A stretch of DNA of 64,000 nt from Pontibacter sp. HSC-36F09 (lineage in GTDB: Bacteria > Bacteroidota > Bacteroidia > Cytophagales > Hymenobacteraceae): NCBI RefSeq assembly GCF_024171605.1, contig NZ_JALKAA010000001.1, positions 744,001 through 808,000 on the forward strand, given 5' to 3'. Each line of letters opens with the position of its first letter. Position 1 is the stretch's first letter. The notes under the pieces are model-generated. The model was not told where the DNA came from and did no database searches. It saw nothing but the letters and a program-made list of their open reading frames with translations. This document shows positions 58,461 through 64,000 of this stretch, in pieces. Made by a program: the position numbers and the translations under genes.

Positions 58461-59861
58461 TTATTCTTCTGTTTTGGGCGGAGGCCGACGCATGATGGGA
58501 CGGGGCCGTGGTGGTTTCGGTTTTTCCGGTTGAGGCTCAGGTATAGGGGGCTCTTCAGTAGTTGCTGCCTCCGGATTAGCCATTGTCGGTGAACTCCCCT
58601 CCTGCTGGTCTTCTGCTTTCGGCTTTGCCTCTGGTGCAGCTGCTGCGGGTGGTGCCGGACGCTTGATGATCGGACGCGGACGAGGCGGCTTGGCTGGTGG
58701 CGCAGCATTTAATTCAGTTTCAGGCGTATTCCCAAGAGGCGTTTCTCCACCCAGCTCCGCTTCTGCAACTGGTGCTGCAGGCGCGGCTTCTGTTGCAGAT
58801 GCTTTCACTGATGATCCTTCTTCCGAAGATACGTTTGTAGTAGCGTCAGGTATAGCAACGTCACCCGATTCAGGTTTTGCCTCTTCCGGTTTCGCTTCCG
58901 AAGCTGCTGGTTTGGCCAAAGCAGCCGGTCGCTTGAAAACAGGACGTGGCCTTGGCGGTTTTGGTAGGTCTTCAGTGGCGTACTGCGCTGGACTTTCTAT
59001 ACCTGTTGGCGCTGCTTCCGTCGCAGTTGGCTGGTCTTCTATACCTGGAGTCGCCTGCTGTTCCTCCGTGGGTTTCTGCAGAGCCGCTGGCCTCTTGATC
59101 ACCGGCCTTGGACGCGGCGGCTTTGGTGCTTCTGCAGCTGCTTCGCTTGCTGGTGCTATACCTTCGGCTGGCTGTTCCGTCGCAGGTTGCTCCTCGCCTT
59201 GCGGTGGCTTTTGCAGCGCGGCTGGTCGCTTGATCACAGGCCGCGGGCGGGCTGGTTTAGCAGGTTCAGCTGCTGCTTCTGTGGTCGCGGTCGGCTCAGG
59301 TATAGCATTGGCATTCTGCTCCTGACTGGCTTCCTGTTCTTCTGGTTTTGCCAGGGCAGTCGGGCGTTTAATTACTGGTCTGGCGCGTGGCACTGCAGGT
59401 TTGGCGGCTTCTTCGGTTGGTTTAGCTGCTGTGATTTCCTCTCCTTCTACTGGTGGTTTCAAAGCGGCTGGTCGGCGCACCACGGGTCTTGGTTTAGGCG
59501 CTGTGGCAGGTATAAGCGGCTTTACCTCAGTTGTTTCCTGTGGAACATCGCTTGCCGCAGGTATAGTGACCGGCGCTTCAGGTATAGCTGCTGGAGACAC
59601 TGCTTCCGCTCTGCCGGCAGGAGCTGCAGCGCGTCGGGCGGCTGGTCGTGGAGCGGCTGTGGTGGCTGGTCTCGGCACATCTTCTTCGCGAAGATGGTAG
59701 CGCAGGCGCACGTTGTTGAGCACCATTTTCACGGCCACATAAAAGCTATTGGGGTGCATTTGCGCATACATGCTTTCCCAGACCTGGTACCGGGCCGGGT
59801 CTTCTGCCGCAAAGGCATCCCTGTTTATCCGCTTTTTTATAAGGTACTCTTCAAACGTCAT
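58461..59861 (-). CDS. Proline-rich repeat protein
   Basis: This 466-residue protein has a short ordered N-terminal domain (residues 1-60: MTFEEYLIKKRINRDAF, then FYVAVKMVLNNVRLRYHL). A long Pro/Ala/Glu region follows with seven copies of a PRPVIKRPAAL-like unit (KPRPVVRRPAAL, RARPVIKRPTAL, RPRPVIKRPAAL twice, RPRPVFKRPAAL, RPRPIIKRPAPP, RPRPIMRRPPPK) separated by acidic spacers of variable length. No membrane segment or signal peptide. The alternation of basic units and acidic spacers suggests a flexible cytoplasmic scaffold; function unknown. Copy number may vary among strains. Confidence 0.85.
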   Translation of the reverse strand: MTFEEYLIKKRINRDAFAAEDPARYQVWESMYAQMHPNSFYVAVKMVLNNVRLRYHLREEDVPRPATTAAPRPAARRAAAPAGRAEAVSPAAIPEAPVTIPAASDVPQETTEVKPLIPATAPKPRPVVRRPAALKPPVEGEEITAAKPTEEAAKPAVPRARPVIKRPTALAKPEEQEASQEQNANAIPEPTATTEAAAEPAKPARPRPVIKRPAALQKPPQGEEQPATEQPAEGIAPASEAAAEAPKPPRPRPVIKRPAALQKPTEEQQATPGIEDQPTATEAAPTGIESPAQYATEDLPKPPRPRPVFKRPAALAKPAASEAKPEEAKPESGDVAIPDATTNVSSEEGSSVKASATEAAPAAPVAEAELGGETPLGNTPETELNAAPPAKPPRPRPIIKRPAPPAAAAPEAKPKAEDQQEGSSPTMANPEAATTEEPPIPEPQPEKPKPPRPRPIMRRPPPKTEE

Positions 59862-60236
59862 AGTGCGCTGACCATGTGCTATACCTGCAAAGGTACGGAA
59901 ACAGGCCTGAATCGTGTTTTATATTCGTCCAATCGGCCTTTTATACTATCTAAATCGGCCTTTTGCTCAACAAATATAAGAAAATCGCTCTCCTGAAACA
60001 GGATGGCATTATTTCTATTTTACCATTGCGTTACTTAATCGTTAAATCGGCTTGCAGCTATGTCAGGACCCGATCAGCCGCTATACCTTTGGCCTGTGGT
60101 GAAAGCATTTAATTAATGAGCTTGAAGCGCTTGCCTTTGGCAGGCGTTTTCTATTTCAGAGCCCCTGGGATTCTTACGCTTATACTTTCAGGATTGCCCT
60201 GAAATCGGTTACTTTGTGCAAATAATTTATCTGACT
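59862..60236. other. Divergent intergenic region with possible small transcript (375 bp)
   Basis: This AT-rich gap between the proline-rich gene and tdh has a TATACCTTTG box at 60081-60090 and a hairpin with T-run at 60128-60152. No open frame of note. Confidence 0.45.
60128..60152 (+). terminator. Orphan hairpin terminator
   Basis: CGCTTGCC pairs with GGCAGGCG (one G-T) around TTT, followed by TTTTC. No gene ends here on the plus strand, so it may end a small RNA or serve as an attenuator before tdh. Confidence 0.5.
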
Positions 60237-61214
60237 ATGGCAAACACAAGTGACACGGTATTGGTGATTGGTGCCTGCGGACAACTTGGCTCTGAACTCA
60301 CCCTCGAGCTCCGCAACATGTATGGCGGGTCTAATGTAGTGGCAGCCGACATTGCGGCTCCCAAGCAAGCTGACCTCCGCGACTCAGGCCCATTTGAGAA
60401 AGTGGATGTGCTGGACACAAACGTATTGGCCGAACTGGCCTCCAAATATAAATTCAAGCAGATTTACCACCTGGCAGCAGTGCTGTCGGCCACCGGCGAG
60501 AAGAATCCAAAGTTCGCCTGGAAACTGAACATGGAAGGCCTGTTCAACGTGCTGGACCTGTCGCTGGAGCACAAGGTGCAGAAGGTATACTGGCCAAGTT
60601 CTATCGCCGTTTTCGGCCCGAACACGCCGCGCCAGAACACACCGCAGCATACCATCATGGACCCGAACACGGTATATGGCATCAGTAAACAAGCTGGTGA
60701 GCGTTGGTGCGAATATTACTTCCAGAAGTATGGGTTGGACGTGCGCAGCCTCCGCTACCCGGGCCTGATTGGCTACAAAGCCCTGCCAGGCGGCGGCACC
60801 ACCGACTATGCTGTGGATATCTACCACAAAGCTCTGGAAGGCCAAACATACGAGTGCTTCCTCAGCGAAGACACGTACCTGCCGATGATGTACATGCCGG
60901 ATGCGCTCAAGTCAACACTGGACCTGATGCATGCCCCGGCTGAGCAGGTAAAGATTCGTGACTCTTACAACCTGAGCGCGATGAGCTTCTCGCCAAAGGA
61001 AATCACCGAATCAATCCAAAAGTTTATACCTGACTTCAAGATTACCTATAAGCCCGACTACCGTCAGCAAATCGCCGACTCGTGGCCGCAAAGCATTGAC
61101 GACAGCACCGCCCAACAAGACTGGGGTTGGAAACCGGCCTACGACCTGGACGCGATGACGGAGGATATGCTCCTGAACCTGAAGAAAATGAAGGAAGAGC
61201 AGACAGTGGCGTAG
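60237..61214 (+). CDS. tdh: L-threonine 3-dehydrogenase, SDR type
   Basis: This 325-residue NAD-dependent epimerase/dehydratase-like enzyme has the Rossmann motif GACGQLGSEL (residues 12-21) and the catalytic Tyr147-x3-Lys151 (VYGISKQ). YWPSSIAVFGPNTPRQNTPQ and the RSLRYPGLIGYKALPGGGTTDYAVDIY segment are signatures of short-chain threonine dehydrogenases, as distinct from the zinc type. It oxidises threonine to 2-amino-3-ketobutyrate, the substrate of Kbl (57199). The ATG at 60237 is chosen; an upstream in-frame start is weaker. Confidence 0.94.
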   Translation: MANTSDTVLVIGACGQLGSELTLELRNMYGGSNVVAADIAAPKQADLRDSGPFEKVDVLDTNVLAELASKYKFKQIYHLAAVLSATGEKNPKFAWKLNMEGLFNVLDLSLEHKVQKVYWPSSIAVFGPNTPRQNTPQHTIMDPNTVYGISKQAGERWCEYYFQKYGLDVRSLRYPGLIGYKALPGGGTTDYAVDIYHKALEGQTYECFLSEDTYLPMMYMPDALKSTLDLMHAPAEQVKIRDSYNLSAMSFSPKEITESIQKFIPDFKITYKPDYRQQIADSWPQSIDDSTAQQDWGWKPAYDLDAMTEDMLLNLKKMKEEQTVA

Positions 61215-61241
61215 GTATAGTGTTTCAAAGCATAACCGAAG

Positions 61242-61273
61242 CGGGTGGTGCAAAAGCATCATCCGTTTTTTTT
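61242..61273 (+). terminator. Terminator after tdh
   Basis: CGGGTGGTGC pairs with GCATCATCCG (two G-T) around AAAA, followed by eight T. Confidence 0.85.
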
Positions 61274-61468
61274 ACTCACTAAACTATCTTATCATACCCG
61301 GACACTACCTGTAATAATTAGGCACAACATTTGCTTCAAACTATATAGTATTACAAGTATAAAAAGGAGTTGACGCGCCTATAGCCTTTGCTTTCCATTT
61401 GCCAATGAATGCCTCCGCCTTGGATTTGTATTTTAATAAAGATTAAAGATTAGCTACACTTGTATAAT

Positions 61469-61503
61469 CAGCCGTCTGCATCTTGTTGGCGGCTGTTTTC
61501 TTA
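61469..61503 (+). terminator. Orphan hairpin terminator
   Basis: CAGCCGTC pairs with GGCGGCTG around an 11-nt loop, followed by TTTTC. It is not at the end of any recognised gene. Confidence 0.55.
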
Positions 61504-61599
61504 TTCAGCAGTTAACCTATATTTTGCACAAAACGTCTATAAGTTACAGAAGTGCTGTCGCAGGGCCGCAGCAGGTATGCGACTACAAAATACGAGACC

Positions 61600-61938
61600 A
61601 TGACTGTAACTGATATAAATGACGACAAGCTGCGCCAGCTGATATTTGAAAAAGAAAGAGTGATCGTGAAGTTCACGGACCCGGCTTGCCCGGTGTGCAA
61701 AAAACTTTCCCCTTCTTTCCAGAAGCTTTCTACCGAACATCAATATAACAACATTACCTTCTCGCGCATGAGTGCCAGCGAAAACCCTGTGTCTAGTCAG
61801 GAGGTTAAGCTAACGGGTACGCCATTTTTTGCTTCCTACCTGAAAGGAACAATTCAGGAGTGCGGCATTGTTGACACCGAAGAAGGCATCCGCGCTATGC
61901 TGACCCGGCTCCTGCAACCTGCTGGTCAGGAATCCTGA
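61600..61938 (+). CDS. Thioredoxin-fold protein
   Basis: This 112-residue cytoplasmic protein has a thioredoxin fold with the redox motif FTDPACPVCKKL (Cys30, Cys33) and a cis-Pro loop LTGTPFFASY. The CPVC motif differs from the WCGPC of standard thioredoxin, so substrate range may differ. The ATG at 61600 is chosen over an upstream TTG. Confidence 0.88.
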   Translation: MTVTDINDDKLRQLIFEKERVIVKFTDPACPVCKKLSPSFQKLSTEHQYNNITFSRMSASENPVSSQEVKLTGTPFFASYLKGTIQECGIVDTEEGIRAMLTRLLQPAGQES

Positions 61939-61941
61939 TTT

Positions 61942-61964
61942 GCTATACCTTGCATAGGTATAGC
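61942..61964. repeat. Perfect inverted pair of the AGGTATAGC word
   Basis: GCTATACCT-tgcat-AGGTATAGC: 9-bp perfect arms with a 5-nt loop, 3 bp after the thioredoxin stop. It may form a hairpin but lacks a T-run. The same arrangement (loop TGCTA) is at 31908-31926. Confidence 0.85.
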
Positions 61965-62013
61965 GCAGGTGCAAAAGCCGTAAATTGCGCCATTATTTAG
62001 AAGGTTATACCGC

Positions 62014-63468
62014 GTGCTCCGACTCACGACTCTACAGCTGGTTTTTATTTTATTCGTATTAGGCAGCCTGCTCACTTTTCAGGCCTGCTCCAGTACTGCC
62101 CGCCTTGATGCTATTGCCCCACCGGCTACCGTGGCGCATGCGCCCGTCTACCAGCCGAAGCTCTCTTCCATCAGCATACCTGTTTCCATTCCGCTGTCTG
62201 CCATCGAAGACAAACTCAACCAGGAAATACAGGGCACGCTTTACAAAGATGATAACCTGGACGACGACGACTTGATGGTGACGGTGCTCAAAAAGGGCCG
62301 CATGACCATCCGGGCTGAGAAGGATAAACTCTACTTTAGTGTGCCGCTGCAGGTATACGCCAAAGGCCGCTGGAACTGGAATCCCTGCAAGGCTTGCCCT
62401 TCGTTCAGCAAAACCGAGTCTACTTCTTTTGATATGGTCGTGCAAACTGAAAGCCGCTTCGGCCTGACCGACGATTATAAAGTGAACACGAGCACGAGCA
62501 GCAATTTTGAGTGGGGTAACACCAAGCCTTTCATTCATTTGGGTCCGCTCAAGATCGGACTTTCGCGCTTTATAGAGCCTGCCATGAAGCAGCAGATGAA
62601 CACGATCGCCCGTCAGCTAGATAAGGAAATACAAGGCCGCCTGAACCTGCGCCAGTACGTGGCCGATACCTGGGTGCAAATGCAGCAGCCCGTGAAGCTG
62701 GACAACAACCTGAATGCCTGGCTCACCGTGAGTCCGCAGGAAGTGCGAATGGCGCCCTTATATGCTGAGAATGGTAGTCTGCACACCCGCCTCGGCATCA
62801 GCTCATTTATACGGGTGAGTACCGACGGCAAACCACAGACACAAGTAAACAAGAACCTGCCCCGCCTTATCATCGACAGTCGCCTGAACGACGACATACA
62901 GATCGGGCTGACCGCGACCGTGCCCTATACCCATGCCAGCAGCTTACTACAGCAACAAGTGGCCAACCAAACCTATACCTTCGACGACGGTAAAAGTCAG
63001 CTTACCGTGAAAGACGCCGCCATCACCCCGAGCGGTGAGCAGCTGATCCTGATGCTGGATGTGGATGGGAAAACCAAAGCAGGCCTCTTCACCAAAAAGT
63101 TGGTCGGCAAGCTATACCTACGCGGCACGCCCTACTACGATCCACAGACCGCCTCCATCAAACTTCGCGACGCGGATTACGACTTCGACACCAAAGACAT
63201 GCTGCTGAACACGGCCAACTGGCTCGTTAAAAACAAATTCAAGGAGATGATCCAGAGTCAGGTGAACATACCGGTGCAGAGCCAGCTGACCGATGTGCGA
63301 AATATGCTGCAGAAGACGCTGAACCAGTCAGGTCGCCTGCACGAAGCCGTGCTGTTGCGTGGTGCCGTCAGCGAGCTGGCACTTGAAAACATCTACCTGA
63401 GCCCGACAGGTATACAGGCCGTTGTGAATGCACGCGGTACCCTCACGGCCACCATTGATAAGCTCTAA
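62014..63468 (+). CDS. DUF4403-family lipoprotein
   Basis: This 484-residue protein has a lipoprotein signal (Cys25 in LLTFQAC) and the DUF4403 family layout: SSISIPVSIPLSAIEDKLNQ near the start of the mature part, then QVYAKGRWNWNP and FGLTDDYKVNTSTSSNFEW in the first half, and GKLYLRGTPYYDPQ in the second. The two halves look related to each other, as in tubular lipid-binding (TULIP-like) folds. Probably sits in the outer membrane or periplasm; function unknown. The start is GTG at 62014, as no early ATG exists. Confidence 0.88.
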   Translation: MLRLTTLQLVFILFVLGSLLTFQACSSTARLDAIAPPATVAHAPVYQPKLSSISIPVSIPLSAIEDKLNQEIQGTLYKDDNLDDDDLMVTVLKKGRMTIRAEKDKLYFSVPLQVYAKGRWNWNPCKACPSFSKTESTSFDMVVQTESRFGLTDDYKVNTSTSSNFEWGNTKPFIHLGPLKIGLSRFIEPAMKQQMNTIARQLDKEIQGRLNLRQYVADTWVQMQQPVKLDNNLNAWLTVSPQEVRMAPLYAENGSLHTRLGISSFIRVSTDGKPQTQVNKNLPRLIIDSRLNDDIQIGLTATVPYTHASSLLQQQVANQTYTFDDGKSQLTVKDAAITPSGEQLILMLDVDGKTKAGLFTKKLVGKLYLRGTPYYDPQTASIKLRDADYDFDTKDMLLNTANWLVKNKFKEMIQSQVNIPVQSQLTDVRNMLQKTLNQSGRLHEAVLLRGAVSELALENIYLSPTGIQAVVNARGTLTATIDKL

Positions 63469-63502
63469 CTCTGGATGCAGGACTTAAGACAGAAGTCTTT
63501 TT

Positions 63503-63546
63503 AAAAACGGGAAGGGCTGCCAGGTATGGCAGCCCTTCCCGTTTCT
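63503..63546. terminator. Bidirectional terminator
   Basis: AAACGGGAAGGGCTGCCA pairs with TGGCAGCCCTTCCCGTTT around a short loop. It separates DUF4403 from the convergent partial gene. Confidence 0.94.
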
Positions 63547-63599
63547 TCTCTTCTATACCGGGCCGGCATAAAATGATTCGGTGTCTTGTATCCCAGCAA

Positions 63600-64000
63600 C
63601 TAAAGTTTCTCGATTGGCGTGGGGCTGTTGAAAACGCTATCTGGCACCTCGGCTGGAGCCGCTATGTTGGTCAGCTTGAATTCACCTTGGGAGTTGCTGC
63701 GGTCGGAGGCCAGTTTTATACTTCCGTAGTCTTTGTAATCGCTCCAGCGCCGGGTAAAAGAGGGCTCGGCATCCTCTGCGCTTCGGAAGAAGGCCCACTG
63801 CGTTACCAGTCCCTGCTCCTTATCCACCCATAGTTTATACTTGTTTTGCGGCGTGAGGCCCACTTGGGCAAAGGTCATCTCCAGCACATCGGCCGGGGCC
63901 CCCTCCAGGGTTTGCTCCTCGCCCACATACCGGAGCGTTACGCCCTCGTCCTGCAGCTTAAAGGGCATCACGAGCCAATAGGAGTTGTTTATCCAGAGGG
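63600..64000 (-). CDS. DUF6503-like protein (5' end beyond window)
   Basis: This minus-strand frame is open to the window edge, so the N-terminus lies beyond 64000. The visible 133 residues include NNSYWLVMPFKLQDEGVTL, then VGLTPQNKYKLWVDKEQGLV and RWSDYKDYGSIKLASDR, the pattern of a lipocalin-like or LolA/DUF6503-like beta-rich domain in Bacteroidota. Since the fragment lacks its signal region, location and function cannot be told. Confidence 0.7.
   Translation of the reverse strand, partial: LWINNSYWLVMPFKLQDEGVTLRYVGEEQTLEGAPADVLEMTFAQVGLTPQNKYKLWVDKEQGLVTQWAFFRSAEDAEPSFTRRWSDYKDYGSIKLASDRSNSQGEFKLTNIAAPAEVPDSVFNSPTPIEKL

Larger units (their letters stand above)
61215..61599. other. Intergenic region with two terminators (385 bp)
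   Basis: The tdh terminator is at 61242-61273, and a second hairpin with T-run is at 61469-61503. Between them no gene is evident. An unannotated short RNA ending at the second hairpin is possible. Confidence 0.45.

Noticed and set aside
1..64000. CRISPR array, prophage, transposase, rRNA
   Set aside because: No regularly spaced direct repeats, integrase, transposase or rRNA-like sequence was seen while reading both strands.

Overview
The window looks like a chromosomal segment of a Bacteroidota bacterium, most likely order Cytophagales, family Hymenobacteraceae (Pontibacter-like). This is inferred from gene content, not from a search. Signs include type IX secretion sorting domains (5510-7741 and 24066-24434), TAnnTTTG-type promoters, a weak Shine-Dalgarno context, RND/TolC efflux, LytS/LytR signalling, and families typical of the phylum (DUF1599, DUF4403, BT_3928-like DoxX, SDR-type threonine dehydrogenase). 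GC content appears slightly above 50%. No phage, insertion sequence, CRISPR array or rRNA was seen.

Layout. 0-12 kb: two disordered Arg/His-rich proteins, a Fe-S uracil-DNA glycosylase-like protein, a methionine aminotransferase followed by an omega-amidase, a T9SS FG-GAP protein, murF, rfbC and hflX, then about 1 kb of mosaic intergenic repeats. 12-24 kb: sixA-ppk1, envelope proteins (DUF6268 and a metallophosphoesterase/beta-barrel lipoprotein), an HD-domain/Pycsar-effector-like membrane protein, a CNNM/CBS protein and tRNA-Arg. 24-28 kb: an oxidoreductase / type III polyketide synthase / methyltransferase set resembling phenolic-lipid operons. 28-37 kb: an HDAC-like deacetylase, a possible oriC-like intergenic region, YceI, thioredoxin-fold proteins, NlpC/P60, YkvA and a YgjP-like peptidase. 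37-47 kb: tetR-tolC-MFP-RND with a Ser-less ACP-like gene, then a LiaF-like/LytS/LytR three-gene operon. 47-55 kb: pheS, a 3-hydroxybutyryl-CoA dehydrogenase, tRNA-Asn, a fatty-acid hydroxylase, aroK, a DoxX-like gene, DUF1599, and folP-cdaA. 55-64 kb: small envelope proteins, kbl and tdh (threonine to glycine) flanking a proline-rich repeat protein, a thioredoxin and DUF4403.

The most striking signal is not a gene. The non-palindromic word AGGTATA/TATACCT, often extended to GCAGGTATAGC, occurs about 150 times by manual tally (about 75 in each orientation), where roughly 6-8 are expected by chance. It lies in coding sequence in several reading frames, in intergenic DNA, in terminator loops, and as inverted pairs. 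This is how DNA uptake sequences behave in Haemophilus and Neisseria, but other explanations (a HIP1-like word, a chromosome-organisation motif, a methylation site) remain open.
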